DNA of 64,000 nt. Origin: Flavobacteriaceae bacterium (GTDB lineage: Bacteria; Bacteroidota; Bacteroidia; Flavobacteriales; Flavobacteriaceae). Below are positions 25,105 to 35,363 of the stretch, piece by piece. The notes beneath the pieces were generated by a model, which saw nothing but the letters and a program-made list of their open reading frames with translations, did not search any database and was not told the DNA's origin. The position numbers and the translations under genes were made by a program. The DNA is taken from assembly GCA_002694465.1 (NCBI GenBank), contig NZMG01000023.1, forward strand, positions 1 through 64,000, in the 5' to 3' direction. Each line of letters opens with the position of its first letter. Within the stretch, counting starts at the first letter, position 1.

Positions 25105-26226
25105 TTATTGATCTTCTTTTTTAAGAATTTTGGACAATTTTTCCTTCTTCCCATTTTTAAAAGCTACGATAAAACTAGATGGATACCCTTTCTCCTGGGC
25201 ATAGGTTTTCATAAGCTGAATCTTATTGTAATCGAATGTTTCACCATAGTAATATTTATACAACCCATCTTCTTTGTTTCTACTCACTTCTTCCAAGCCT
25301 TTAAAATTGTATGGTTTGGTATCAATCTTTTTACTACTAGCCGCAAGTTGTACTTTAAAAGTAACACCTTCATATATATTTTCTACTGTGGTATTAATAG
25401 CTTCGGTTATTTCTTCTTGGGTAATTACTGGATTTTGCGCATCGTTTGTGGCGAGGGCAATATTTTTACGATAGGTAATAATTCCGTTAGCAATTTCTTG
25501 CGCCATTTCTTTTCGTCCTTTTTTGGAATTGACATAAGAGCCTTCTGTATTATGTGTTAAAAAACCCAATTCAATGAGCACACTGGGCATATAAGAACTG
25601 TGTAGCACCCAAAAAGGTCCGGACTTTACACTTCTATCCTTTCTATTTAGTTTATTCACAAAATTATTTTGGATGAGTCCGGCTAGCATAATACTTTGAT
25701 CAAGGTATTCTTCCTGCATGAGGGATAAGCCAATTAAAGATTCTGGAGAATTAGGATTAAATCCTGCATACTTTTCTTCGTAATTGTCTTCTAGAAAAAT
25801 TACTTCGTTTTCTTTTTTGGCGGTTTCAAGGTTTTTTCCGGACTTATCTACCCCCATTACAAAAGTTTCGGCGCCATTGGCCTGTGTGTGATGTGAGTTG
25901 CAATGAATGGAAACAAATACATCGGCATCTGCTCTATTGGCTATTGGACCACGCTCGTATAACTCAATAAACACATCCGTTTTTCTTGTATAGATAACTT
26001 TAAATCCTGGCTCCTTTTCTAATAAAGCGCCCACCTGTAACACCACATCCAAAACAATGTCTTTTTCTACATACCCATTCCCCTTATTGCCGGGGTCTTT
26101 TCCTCCATGACCAGCATCTAAAACAACGATAAAGGGTTTTTGAGGTGGATTATTGTTAACTTTAAAAGAATAAATGATAAAGATTCCTAAAAAAAGTAAG
26201 AATGTATATAATAGTTTCGTTTTCAT
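25105..26226 (-). CDS. N-acetylmuramoyl-L-alanine amidase (AmiC type)
   Basis: This zinc amidase cleaves the bond between MurNAc and the stem peptide. The 373-residue protein has an N-terminal signal or anchor segment ('LLYTFLLFLGIFIIYSFKV') and an Amidase_3 domain at about 30-260. Zn ligands and catalytic residues are in 'VVLDAGHGGKDPG' (His), 'YVEKDIVLDV' (Glu), 'VFVSIHCNSH' (His) and 'VLIELGFLTH' (Glu). The C-terminal 100 residues look like a SPOR-like or cell-wall-binding extension ('FKVQLAASSKKIDTKPYNF'). It is the first gene of the run that ends with bshA, and is divergent from lptD. Confidence 0.93.
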   Translation of the reverse strand: MKTKLLYTFLLFLGIFIIYSFKVNNNPPQKPFIVVLDAGHGGKDPGNKGNGYVEKDIVLDVVLQVGALLEKEPGFKVIYTRKTDVFIELYERGPIANRADADVFVSIHCNSHHTQANGAETFVMGVDKSGKNLETAKKENEVIFLEDNYEEKYAGFNPNSPESLIGLSLMQEEYLDQSIMLAGLIQNNFVNKLNRKDRSVKSGPFWVLHSSYMPSVLIELGFLTHNTEGSYVNSKKGRKEMAQEIANGIITYRKNIALATNDAQNPVITQEEITEAINTTVENIYEGVTFKVQLAASSKKIDTKPYNFKGLEEVSRNKEDGLYKYYYGETFDYNKIQLMKTYAQEKGYPSSFIVAFKNGKKEKLSKILKKEDQ

Positions 26227-26300
26227 GTGTTTAATAACGGTAGGTTGCTATTGATATTTTTAAAAATTTACTATTTGAAAAACAAGCCAAAAAATATATG

Positions 26301-26308
26301 TAATTTTG
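26301..26308 (+). promoter_or_regulatory. Probable -7 promoter element for lptD
   Basis: TAATTTTG matches TAnnTTTG about 100 bases upstream of the lptD start in the divergent lptD/amiC spacer. There is no clear -33 TTG at the ideal distance. Confidence 0.4.
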
Positions 26309-26411
26309 GGGTTCAAAAACTAAGCCAATTTATGAAATAGACAGCTTGTTCCTTGTCGTTTTGAAGGGAACTTATTAAAAAAGTTGTTTACAAAAAAATA
26401 GCCTGAAAGCA

Positions 26412-29126
26412 TTGCAAAATAAGCACTTCATTTTTTACACGACCTTACTTCTCCTGCTTTTTTGCAGTACATCATTGTATTCGCAAGACCCTGTAGATAA
26501 AGGTTCGGTTGTAATTCCTGCCAAAGAAGATACGCTTTCTATTACCCCAAAAGATACTCTTACCATCAACCCGATTACTTATAATGAAGTTGTCACGGAT
26601 ACAGTAAAAGTAGATTCTATTGCACCTAAGGATGAAATTTTAAAGGATATTGTTGATTATTATGGCGAAGATTATGTGTACATGGACAAAAAATCTAGTA
26701 AGGTGTATATGTACAATAAGGCTTTTATTACGTACCAAACCTACCGAATAGATGCTGGACTCATCATTTTGGATTACAATAAAAACGAAGTTACTGCTAA
26801 AGGAATTGACAGTGCTGGAGTGTATAGCCAAAAACCCATCTTTGTGGAAGGGTCTAATAAAGTAGAACCCGATTCTATCCGATTTAATTTTACTACAAAA
26901 AAAGCAATTGTATATAATTCTAGGACATTTCAGAATGAAATGAATGTCCTTTCAGAAATTACCAAAAAAGAGAATGACTCCGTATATTTTCTTAGGAATG
27001 TAAAGTTTACCACTTCTGAAGATATTGAAAACCCTGAATATTATTTTTACACGCGAAAAGCCAAATTTGTCCCCCAAAAGAAAGTAGTGACTGGACTTAC
27101 CAATATGTATATAGCAGACGTACCTACTCCTATTGGATTGCCTTTTGCCTTTTTCCCTCTTTCTGAAACTAGATCCTCTGGTTTCCTTTTGCCCAATATT
27201 GGAGAAAATAATAATCGAGGATTTTTTCTTCAAAATGGAGGCTATTATTTTGCCCTTAATGATTATGTAGATTTAACTGTACTTGGCGATTATTATACAA
27301 ACGGTAGTTATGGATTTCGACTCGACAGTGATTATGCCCTTCGCTATAAGTTTAGAGGGAATGTAAGCTTTCGGTATGAAAACTTGATTAATAGCGAACG
27401 TGGGTTCCCAGATTTTACACAAAGTTCGCTTTATAATATTCGATGGAGTCATAATCAAGATGCAAAAGTAAATCCTAGTTCTCGATTTAGTGCTTCCGTT
27501 AACTTAGGTAGTAGTCGGTATCTTCAGCAATCGATTAATCAAACTAATAATGCGAGTCAGCTAGTAAACACATTAAGCTCCTCTATATCATACTCAAAAA
27601 GTTTTGAAACAGAGCCGCAGATTCAGTTTACAGTAGCAGGAACGCACAGCCAGAATACGCAAACGGAAGCCATCAATATGTCTCTTCCCAATTTCAACGG
27701 AAGTGTTTCCCGTATCTTTCCCTTTGCTCCCAAAAATGGAGTAAAAAAAGGAGCTTTTCAGAATATAAATATGCAATACAATGTTGTTGCTGAAAATAGA
27801 ATTTCTACAACCGATTCTTTATTTTTCAAAAAGGAAATGTTTGAAGGGGCGCAAATAGGCGCAAGACATACCATTCCTATTAGCACTAATTTTAAAGTTC
27901 TAAAATATTTAAGTCTTTCATTAAGTACAAACTACCAAGAAACTTGGGTAGGAAAAACCATTAGCCGCAGCTATGACGAAACGGCAAATGACGGGGCTGG
28001 TGAAGTTGTACAAGATACTATTTCGGGTTTTGATAGTTATCGCACCTATGGTTTTTCAACTGGTGTTGGAACTACCATTTATGGTACTTTTAATTTTGGA
28101 AAAGATAAAAAAATACAAGCTATTAGACACGTGATGCGGCCCTCCATTGGATACAGTATTAGTCCTGGATTTCAACAATATTATGACGAATACACCATTG
28201 TGTCTGCAGACCCTGAAGTAAATGATCAGGTAGTGGAGTATTCACGTTTTGAAAACACGCTCTACGGTGCGCCAGGGAAGTTGTATTCTAGTAGTATGAG
28301 CTTTGCCCTTAGTAATACTTTGGAAGCTAAAATTAGAGATAAAGACACTTCCGCTGTTGAACCTAAAAAACTTATTCTTTTGAACAATTTAAACTTTTCG
28401 ACAGGCTATAATTTTTCTGCAGATTCTCTTAAATGGAGCAACGTACAAGTTACAGGTAGCATACCCATTGTGAAAAAGCTAGACTTTAATTTTAATGGAT
28501 CGCTAGATCCTTATGCCTTGGACAACGATAACAACCGTATTAATACATTTAATATTGAAAACGGCGGAAGTTTATTCCGCTTGGTTAATGGAAATATTAG
28601 TTTTAACTATTCATTCTCCAGTAAAGATTTTGAAAAAGCAGAAGATGAAGATTTTGATAGTGATACTTTTCGTAACGGTGGTCGCCCAGATGATTTATTT
28701 GGAGATCCTACTGAATTTAATGATTTAAGCCCTGTTCCTGTTGATAAAAAAAATAAGGATAAGACGACCGAAAAATCTTGGTATCAATACGATATCCCCT
28801 GGGATTTACGCCTAGCGTATACCCTAACCTATTCAAATAGTCAACGACAAAATGAAATATCCTCTCAATCCCTTATGATGAGCTCTAGCGTATCGTTATC
28901 ACCCAAATGGAGTGTACGTGTTTCTTCTGGTTATGATTTTAAAAATAAAGGAGTTACTCTTACCCAACTTGGCTTTGTAAGGGATTTGGATAGTTGGACG
29001 ATGCGATTTAACTGGACACCTATTGGAGCTTATAATACCTCATGGAATTTCTTTATTGGAATTAAAGGAAGCATCCTAAAAGATATTAAATACGACAAAC
29101 GAAGAGAAGCAGATAGAAATTTATAA
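26412..29126 (+). CDS. lptD: LPS-assembly protein LptD
   Basis: LptD is the outer-membrane barrel that inserts lipopolysaccharide into the outer leaflet. The 904-residue sequence has a signal peptide ('FYTTLLLLLFCSTSLYSQ'). An OstA/LptA-like beta-jellyroll follows at about 75-200 ('SSKVYMYNKAFITYQTYRIDAGLIILDYNKNEVTAKGID'), then a long barrel domain beginning 'PTPIGLPFAFFPLSETRSSGFLLP'. No ATG precedes the signal peptide in frame; TTG at 26412 (or CTG at 26403) is the best start, so the exact N-terminus is uncertain. It is 10 bases upstream of the ridA gene. Confidence 0.92.
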   Translation: MQNKHFIFYTTLLLLLFCSTSLYSQDPVDKGSVVIPAKEDTLSITPKDTLTINPITYNEVVTDTVKVDSIAPKDEILKDIVDYYGEDYVYMDKKSSKVYMYNKAFITYQTYRIDAGLIILDYNKNEVTAKGIDSAGVYSQKPIFVEGSNKVEPDSIRFNFTTKKAIVYNSRTFQNEMNVLSEITKKENDSVYFLRNVKFTTSEDIENPEYYFYTRKAKFVPQKKVVTGLTNMYIADVPTPIGLPFAFFPLSETRSSGFLLPNIGENNNRGFFLQNGGYYFALNDYVDLTVLGDYYTNGSYGFRLDSDYALRYKFRGNVSFRYENLINSERGFPDFTQSSLYNIRWSHNQDAKVNPSSRFSASVNLGSSRYLQQSINQTNNASQLVNTLSSSISYSKSFETEPQIQFTVAGTHSQNTQTEAINMSLPNFNGSVSRIFPFAPKNGVKKGAFQNINMQYNVVAENRISTTDSLFFKKEMFEGAQIGARHTIPISTNFKVLKYLSLSLSTNYQETWVGKTISRSYDETANDGAGEVVQDTISGFDSYRTYGFSTGVGTTIYGTFNFGKDKKIQAIRHVMRPSIGYSISPGFQQYYDEYTIVSADPEVNDQVVEYSRFENTLYGAPGKLYSSSMSFALSNTLEAKIRDKDTSAVEPKKLILLNNLNFSTGYNFSADSLKWSNVQVTGSIPIVKKLDFNFNGSLDPYALDNDNNRINTFNIENGGSLFRLVNGNISFNYSFSSKDFEKAEDEDFDSDTFRNGGRPDDLFGDPTEFNDLSPVPVDKKNKDKTTEKSWYQYDIPWDLRLAYTLTYSNSQRQNEISSQSLMMSSSVSLSPKWSVRVSSGYDFKNKGVTLTQLGFVRDLDSWTMRFNWTPIGAYNTSWNFFIGIKGSILKDIKYDKRREADRNL

Positions 29127-29136
29127 AACGATATAT

Positions 29137-29517
29137 ATGAAAAAAATAATCCATACACCCAATGCTCCTGCCCCTATTGGCCCGTATAGCCAAGCAGTTC
29201 TAAAAGGAAATATGCTTTTTACTTCTGGGCAAATTGCTATTAATCCAAGAACCGGTTCTTTGGTCATGGAAAGTATCGAAAATGAGACAAAACAAGTAAT
29301 GGAAAATTTAAAAGCTGTATTGGGAAAAGCAGGGATGGATTTTTCTCATGTACTTAAAACATCTATTTTTTTAAGTGATATGAAAAACTTTGGAAAAGTA
29401 AATGAGGTCTATGCTACATATTTTGATGAAGCCACTGCACCCGCTCGAGAAACGGTAGAAGTAGCTAATTTACCAAAATATGTTAATGTTGAAATCTCAA
29501 TGATAGCTTCCCTCTAA
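29137..29517 (+). CDS. ridA: RidA family reactive-intermediate deaminase
   Basis: RidA hydrolyses 2-aminoacrylate and related enamines or imines made by PLP enzymes, protecting the cell. The 126-residue protein has the family pattern 'PNAPAPIGPYSQAVLKGNMLFTSGQIAINPRTG' and the C-terminal 'PARETVEVANLP' segment with the conserved Arg that binds the substrate carboxylate. Length matches the family trimer subunit. It probably shares a transcript with lptD and ends with its stop codon overlapping that of tamB on the other strand. Confidence 0.95.
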   Translation: MKKIIHTPNAPAPIGPYSQAVLKGNMLFTSGQIAINPRTGSLVMESIENETKQVMENLKAVLGKAGMDFSHVLKTSIFLSDMKNFGKVNEVYATYFDEATAPARETVEVANLPKYVNVEISMIASL

Positions 29518-32500
29518 GGAATTTCTTGTTCATCTTTTTTGGTGGCAGCTGGTGAAAATCCTTCTGGGAAGGATTCATCATCTGGAATTACGGGAAGTTC
29601 ATTTTCAGATTCAAGCGTCAATTTTTTATTGAAGAGTCGTTGCATCAATTCTTTAAAAGTATCGAAATCCACCGAATACGAAACTCCGGCTCCTTGTTCA
29701 AAAATCTGGTCTTCTCCAATAAATTGTAAGTCGGCTTGACGGTTAAAGAAATTGATTCGCATGCTCCCATCATCATTTACCAGCCATTGCACTTCAATAT
29801 CCCCTGCTACAGAAGATTCATTAGCACCCCCTACTGGCACAGCCACTTTTCCGTTAATTAAAACTCTTTCTGAAAGTTTAGTAGACAACTGCACCCCTAC
29901 TTGGTACTCTAATTGTTCATTTAAAGAAGTTTGTCTAGTCGCAATTGTAGGTAACACTTTAAATTTTGAATCCTCTCCTGCAAAAATATCGGCCACAAGT
30001 TTATTTACTCTTTCAGTTAATGTTCCCGCAATTGCATTTTGTCCAGCGGCGGCATCACTTTGGAAAGAACCAGTTGCGGCTAAAAATATAGCTTGGGTTT
30101 GGCGCTGTTCTTTATCTCTAATTTTATCCTCCAATTCGTCTCTAACTGTTGAAGAAACTCCAGGAAAGCTCAACTGAAAATCTAAATCGGGTTGCATAAT
30201 TTCACCTGTAAGGTTTAGAAGCACTTCTACATCTACCGTACTATTTAAAGTGGTATTCTCCAGCAACGCTGAAGGATTTACATCTTCAACTTTATACTTT
30301 GCCGTTAAGTCCAGCCTAGCTTTGGTAGGTTCCCCATCCCAAGTTATATTCCCTCCAGGCACAACATCAATTGTTTTATCTACCAATCCCGCATATCTAA
30401 AGTCGTACTTTCCGTCTATAATTAAGAAATCCCCCCACATTTTAAATTTCCCAAGCGTATTGATTTCCAAAAGTAAAATCCCGGCTCCTCTCCCTCGTAA
30501 GGCCGAATTATTTACTTGATCTACGAGTACTTCTACTTCTGCATTTTCATTTATATCCAATTCAAAATTGAGAGAAAGTCCCTTTATTTCTTCAGTTACG
30601 TAAGTTTCACCAGCAATCCTCGCTTTCTTTTCTTCGGGAGATATAAACCGAATAAAAGAATCATCTCCTATGCTAGCTGCATCGCTTATAGGAATTTTAA
30701 ATTTAGTTCCTGCCTCCGTAGTTGCCACTACATCAATCACTAATTCATCTACCGGACCAGTTATTTTTGAAGTCCCACTAATAAAGGCAGTTCCGTAGTA
30801 CAATGCATCTTCATCTTTTGGAGTGTCTAAAACTAGCAATCGTATGGTTTCTAAATCAAAATCTAAAGCCCAATTAGAGAAATTTGAATGGAAAACGTTT
30901 CCTTCAAAAGTACCCACTGTACCATATTTTGTATCGGTTAAGAATGTTGGGCTAATTCTAAATTTATCCTTGGTGAGGAAAATGGAGGTATCATCTTCTA
31001 GATTAAAATCGACATTTAAATAGGGAATTTTTAATCCTGTTTCAAATAAGTCGATACGTCCCGTAATATCTGGAGATTTATAATTTCCTTTCACTTTTGC
31101 ATTTCCAGATGCCATTCCTCTAAGATTCGAAATAACTTCCCCACCAAAAGGACTAAAGGCTTTTAAATTGAAATCTGTTAGAGATACATTTAAGTCAATA
31201 ACAGACTGCTCTTCCCCAACATCAAGACTCCCCACCGCCTTGAATGAGCTTACATTATCATTAATGAGACTAGAATTAATAGTATATCTAGTAAGGTCTG
31301 TATTTCCTTTTATTTTTAACTCTAAATCTCCAAAATCAACGTTGTTTAAATTAACATCTTCAATGACAATTTCTGAATTTGGGTAAAAGGAGCCTCCTCT
31401 TTGTAGAAAATCTAATCGTCCATTAATACGCCCTTTCAAATTAAGACTATCTACTTCGGGTACTATTTTACCCAAGTCAACATCTTTAAACTGAAGCTTA
31501 ACATCTGTGATTGTCGAATCTTTTTTATAGCCTGCTAATTGTATTAATTCATTGTTATGGCGAAGCGTTAGTGAGTCTAACTTTATATCCCTAAAATTAT
31601 CATCAAAAGTAATTTTGTTAAGGTTATTGTTTTCCTTATTTAAAAACCAATCGTTTCCTTTATAATTTATTTTTGAACGTTTTATCCCTACAACAGAGTT
31701 TCCGTCTGCGTTTATAGTATGATACAAGGAAAGGTTAAAAAGATCATCTTGGTTTTTGCCTCCCGCAAATTGAGATTGAATGTAAAGCGTATCATTTAAG
31801 GTTTTATTGATAACATTAACCTCTGTAAAATTGTAGGAACCCGTATAAATTGAATCTACAGAAATGTAGGCATTAAACAGAGGGTTATCGTTATCTAATT
31901 TCACATTTACCTTCCCTAAATAATTTTCATAAAGAAGTAATTCTGGAGATTTAAAATCCAGTTTAAACTTGGATTCATCTGAAAAAACCGAACCTTTTAT
32001 TCGCGTATTTTCACCAAGCTGAAGCTCTGGAACAAAAACATCCACAATTTTATTATACACCTCAAACTCATAATTAATATACTGGTCTGGAGTTACTTGT
32101 AAAGGAATGTAGTTTGTATAAATACTTCCTATGGAATTTCTAAATAAATAGGGAATGTCTTCCAATAAAAAACGTCCACGTATTCTACCATTAATAATAT
32201 CGGGAGAGTTTACTTCAATGGTGCGCTCATCATCCTGAAATGTGGAGGTTATATTAAAATCATCGAAGAAAAAATCTTTATCTTGTGTTTGGTAAAATGT
32301 TTCTGAAAATTGTATAGTTCCAACCGCATCATTTATGGTTGTCCCATCCATATCCATAATAATCTTTCCAGCAAAAACTGAAACACTATCTCTCGTAAAT
32401 AATCGCAATTTGTTGAGTTCTGCATATTCTATATTCGCTTCAAAGTCGTATTGATTAAATGCTTTTGAAACATCAATTAGCCCATCAAAATCCATTTTAA

Positions 32501-33923
32501 GGTTTGGGTCGTTTATGGAAAGTTTACCGTTAAATTTTGGATTTTTTAAGTTTCCTTCAACCGTGATGTTTTTATAAATATAGTTTTCAAAATCAAAACT
32601 ACTTATGGTCCCTTGGACCAAAGTACTTACCGTTTCGGGAGTAAAACCTCTTCCATTAAAAGTGAGATTAGCATTCATCTTCCCAATGGATGTTGTTCCG
32701 GCTAATTTCCCTAAATTGAAGTTAGTTAACTTCGCATTTCCTTTATAATAGGCATTTTTGAAATCGGTAATATTTCCCAATTCCAAATTAACATCTGCTA
32801 AACCAACAGCCGTGGTAACCAAACCCTTGGTTTTTATTTCGTCCCCGATAATTTCACTATCCCCGCGTAAAGAAAAGTTTCCAAATTGTTTTAATTCCAC
32901 AGGTAAGTCCTTTCCAATAATGTTTGGTAATATCCGTCTTAAGTCAAAGTAATTGGTTGTTATGTAGTGGTCTTTTCCTTTTACAATATATATTTCTTCA
33001 TTAAAAAGGTTTTGAAATAGAAAATCTCCTTTAAATTGAGAATTGCCATAGCGTAAATCTGAATTATCAAATCTAAAGTCATTCAAAAACCCTAAAAAAT
33101 CACCATTAATATTAATATCAAGGTTTTCACCAAACTCTGGGTAAATCTTGTTTAAGTCATTTGTAGAAATAATGGTCTCCTTAAAGGTAAATTCTAACAG
33201 AACTTTATTTACAAAGTCTGCCATGCCTTCTTCAAAAGTTAATTTCCCATTCCCAATAATTTTTGAGTTGCCTGTCTCAAGAACTAAATCTTCCAAGAAC
33301 ATTTCCGTTTCTGAATATATAAACTCTAAGGAAGAATGTTTCACTTCTATCCCACGACCCTCTATAAAGGAGAGGGAATTAATATCTGCTTCTATTACTG
33401 GGCCATAAATATCAAAATCGTAAGCATCTAAGTTCAAGTTTTTAAGGTCAACAGCAACGGGCACTTCGGCATTTTCATCGCTCACTCTTACGTGAGAATT
33501 AATAAGGGTTAAATGTGTGGCTAGTAACTGAAATGGCTTTACTTCGGTAGTATCACCCGTATTAAATTTATCGGCAAAAATAGAAAGGTTGTCGTTATCC
33601 TCGTCTTTGTAAGTTTTTACGAATAAATTGGCGTTTTCAAGTTCTAAAAAACCAAAATCGAGGTTACCATCAATTAATTTTTTAATACTTAATAAATTAG
33701 TTTGAAGAATCTCTGTATAAATTAATGTATCTTGATGGTGGTCTCTAATAAAAACATTCCTAATGTCTATTTCCCCTTTCCAATTGAGGCCAAGGCGTTC
33801 AATATTAATATCTGTGCCATAGGTTTCGTTTAGTTCATCGGTTACCTTTTTCCCTATTTTAGTCTGAACCGCTGGAATAGATAAAATGATTACCAGCAGT
33901 ACTAGCAATAATATTAGTATCAC
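29514..33923 (-). CDS. tamB: TamB-like translocation/assembly module protein
   Basis: This very long (1469-residue) AsmA/TamB-family protein has an N-terminal transmembrane anchor ('LILLLVLLVIILSIPAV') and a repetitive beta-rich body that would form a hydrophobic groove across the periplasm. The C-terminal DUF490/TamB domain is at about 1050-1430 ('GTKFKIPISDAASIGDDSFIRFI', 'LNLTGEIMQPDLDFQLSFPGVSSTVRDEL', 'VNKLVADIFAGEDSKFKVLPTI'). Family members help barrel assembly and carry phospholipids to the outer membrane. The frame begins at a GTG; upstream in-frame codons 'VIKKLLKIIKRIT' look like part of the protein, but contain no ATG/GTG/TTG, so the true start may be non-standard. Confidence 0.9.
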   Translation of the reverse strand: MILILLLVLLVIILSIPAVQTKIGKKVTDELNETYGTDINIERLGLNWKGEIDIRNVFIRDHHQDTLIYTEILQTNLLSIKKLIDGNLDFGFLELENANLFVKTYKDEDNDNLSIFADKFNTGDTTEVKPFQLLATHLTLINSHVRVSDENAEVPVAVDLKNLNLDAYDFDIYGPVIEADINSLSFIEGRGIEVKHSSLEFIYSETEMFLEDLVLETGNSKIIGNGKLTFEEGMADFVNKVLLEFTFKETIISTNDLNKIYPEFGENLDININGDFLGFLNDFRFDNSDLRYGNSQFKGDFLFQNLFNEEIYIVKGKDHYITTNYFDLRRILPNIIGKDLPVELKQFGNFSLRGDSEIIGDEIKTKGLVTTAVGLADVNLELGNITDFKNAYYKGNAKLTNFNLGKLAGTTSIGKMNANLTFNGRGFTPETVSTLVQGTISSFDFENYIYKNITVEGNLKNPKFNGKLSINDPNLKMDFDGLIDVSKAFNQYDFEANIEYAELNKLRLFTRDSVSVFAGKIIMDMDGTTINDAVGTIQFSETFYQTQDKDFFFDDFNITSTFQDDERTIEVNSPDIINGRIRGRFLLEDIPYLFRNSIGSIYTNYIPLQVTPDQYINYEFEVYNKIVDVFVPELQLGENTRIKGSVFSDESKFKLDFKSPELLLYENYLGKVNVKLDNDNPLFNAYISVDSIYTGSYNFTEVNVINKTLNDTLYIQSQFAGGKNQDDLFNLSLYHTINADGNSVVGIKRSKINYKGNDWFLNKENNNLNKITFDDNFRDIKLDSLTLRHNNELIQLAGYKKDSTITDVKLQFKDVDLGKIVPEVDSLNLKGRINGRLDFLQRGGSFYPNSEIVIEDVNLNNVDFGDLELKIKGNTDLTRYTINSSLINDNVSSFKAVGSLDVGEEQSVIDLNVSLTDFNLKAFSPFGGEVISNLRGMASGNAKVKGNYKSPDITGRIDLFETGLKIPYLNVDFNLEDDTSIFLTKDKFRISPTFLTDTKYGTVGTFEGNVFHSNFSNWALDFDLETIRLLVLDTPKDEDALYYGTAFISGTSKITGPVDELVIDVVATTEAGTKFKIPISDAASIGDDSFIRFISPEEKKARIAGETYVTEEIKGLSLNFELDINENAEVEVLVDQVNNSALRGRGAGILLLEINTLGKFKMWGDFLIIDGKYDFRYAGLVDKTIDVVPGGNITWDGEPTKARLDLTAKYKVEDVNPSALLENTTLNSTVDVEVLLNLTGEIMQPDLDFQLSFPGVSSTVRDELEDKIRDKEQRQTQAIFLAATGSFQSDAAAGQNAIAGTLTERVNKLVADIFAGEDSKFKVLPTIATRQTSLNEQLEYQVGVQLSTKLSERVLINGKVAVPVGGANESSVAGDIEVQWLVNDDGSMRINFFNRQADLQFIGEDQIFEQGAGVSYSVDFDTFKELMQRLFNKKLTLESENELPVIPDDESFPEGFSPAATKKDEQEIP

Positions 33924-34009
33924 AGTGATACGTTTAATTATTTTGAGAAGTTTTTTGATAACCCTTTAATGTTTTAATTTTACACCCAACAAATGTGCCT
34001 AAAATATAA

Positions 34010-35029
34010 ATGAATAAAAATACATACATCCTCGGCATTGAATCCTCATGCGACGACACTGCAGCTGCTGTTATCCATAACGGCGTGGTACTTTCTAATG
34101 TTGTTGCTGGACAAAAAATACATGAAGAATACGGGGGTGTTGTCCCAGAGTTGGCTTCACGTGCACATCAACAAAATATAGTCCCTGTAGTTCATCAAGC
34201 ATTACGCAAAGCAAATATCGATAAAAAACAGCTAAGTGCCATAGCTTTTACCCAAGGACCTGGATTAATGGGTTCTTTACTTGTAGGCACCTCGTTTTCA
34301 AAGTCCTTGGCGATGGGTTTAGGGATTCCTTTAATAGCCGTAAACCATATGCAAGCCCATATTTTGGCGCATTTTATTAAAGCCGAAGGACAAACCGCAC
34401 CCACATTCCCATTTATTGCTTTAACGATTAGCGGTGGTCATACACAAATTGTAAAAGTGACAGATTATTTTGAGATGGAGATTTTAGGCGAAACCATTGA
34501 TGATGCCGTGGGCGAAGCTTTTGATAAATCGGCAAAGATATTAGGTCTTCCCTATCCTGGTGGTCCTTTAATCGATAAATATGCACAAAGTGGAAATCCA
34601 CTTGCATATCCCTTTACAAAACCTAAAGTGGGTGATTTAGAATTCAGTTTTAGCGGATTAAAAACCGCGGTGTTATATTTTGTAGAACGTGAAACTAACA
34701 AGAATCCAAATTTCGTTTCAGAAAACTTAGAAGATATTTGTGCCAGCATACAGTTCACCATTGTAGACTACCTAATGGACAAGATTAAAAATGCTGTGGC
34801 GATTACTAGCATCAATCAAGTTGCTATTGGTGGCGGTGTTTCTGCCAACAGTGGTATTCGGAATGCGCTAAAAGCAACTGAAAAAGAACTAGGTTGGAAA
34901 ACCTATATCCCGCGATTTGAATATTGTACAGACAATGCGGCAATGATATCCATGGTGGGTGAATTGAAATATAAAACCCAGCAATTTTCTTCCAATAATT
35001 TAGTGGCTAAAGCCCGAATGAAATTATAA
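34010..35029 (+). CDS. tsaD: tRNA N6-adenosine threonylcarbamoyltransferase TsaD
   Basis: TsaD transfers the threonylcarbamoyl group to A37 of ANN-decoding tRNAs (t6A), together with TsaB and TsaE. The 339-residue sequence has the N-terminal 'LGIESSCDDTAAAV', the metal-binding histidines in 'NHMQAHILAH', the nucleotide-binding 'ALTISGGHTQIV' and 'GGGVSANSGIRNAL', and the closing 'CTDNAAMISMVG' with the metal-binding Asp. Length is standard. It is first in a tight cluster with the tfoX-like and rsmE genes and divergent from tamB. Confidence 0.97.
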   Translation: MNKNTYILGIESSCDDTAAAVIHNGVVLSNVVAGQKIHEEYGGVVPELASRAHQQNIVPVVHQALRKANIDKKQLSAIAFTQGPGLMGSLLVGTSFSKSLAMGLGIPLIAVNHMQAHILAHFIKAEGQTAPTFPFIALTISGGHTQIVKVTDYFEMEILGETIDDAVGEAFDKSAKILGLPYPGGPLIDKYAQSGNPLAYPFTKPKVGDLEFSFSGLKTAVLYFVERETNKNPNFVSENLEDICASIQFTIVDYLMDKIKNAVAITSINQVAIGGGVSANSGIRNALKATEKELGWKTYIPRFEYCTDNAAMISMVGELKYKTQQFSSNNLVAKARMKL

Positions 35030-35030
35030 T

Positions 35031-35363
35031 ATGTCAAACACCGAAGAAATACTGAAAAGAATCCGAGTAGCTTTAAAGCCATGGGAAAAAGATATTGTCG
35101 AAAAGCGTATGTTTGGCGGTACATGTTTTCTATATAAGGGAAAAATGTGTGTAGGCGAAACAAAAGAAAGACTTATGGTGCGTGTTCCTTCAGAAAAAAT
35201 GAAAGAAGCATTGAGCACTGAATTTGTTGGACCCATGAATTTTACGGGAAAGCCTATGAAGGAATTTATTTTTGTTACAGAAAAAGGATTTCATACAGAA
35301 GAGAAGCTACAACATTGGATAGAAATAGGTGTGGCTCATGCTAAAAGGAAAAGCGAACAATAA
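35031..35363 (+). CDS. TfoX/Sxy N-terminal domain protein
   Basis: This 110-residue protein consists of only the TfoX_N domain ('VEKRMFGGTCFLYKGKMCVGETKERLMVRV', then 'ALSTEFVGPMNFTGKPMKEFIFV'). In gamma-proteobacteria TfoX/Sxy regulates competence together with a C-terminal domain; stand-alone N-terminal forms are common in Bacteroidota and their role is unknown. It lies 1 base after tsaD, and its stop overlaps the rsmE start (TAATG), so all three are translated from one message. Confidence 0.88.
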   Translation: MSNTEEILKRIRVALKPWEKDIVEKRMFGGTCFLYKGKMCVGETKERLMVRVPSEKMKEALSTEFVGPMNFTGKPMKEFIFVTEKGFHTEEKLQHWIEIGVAHAKRKSEQ

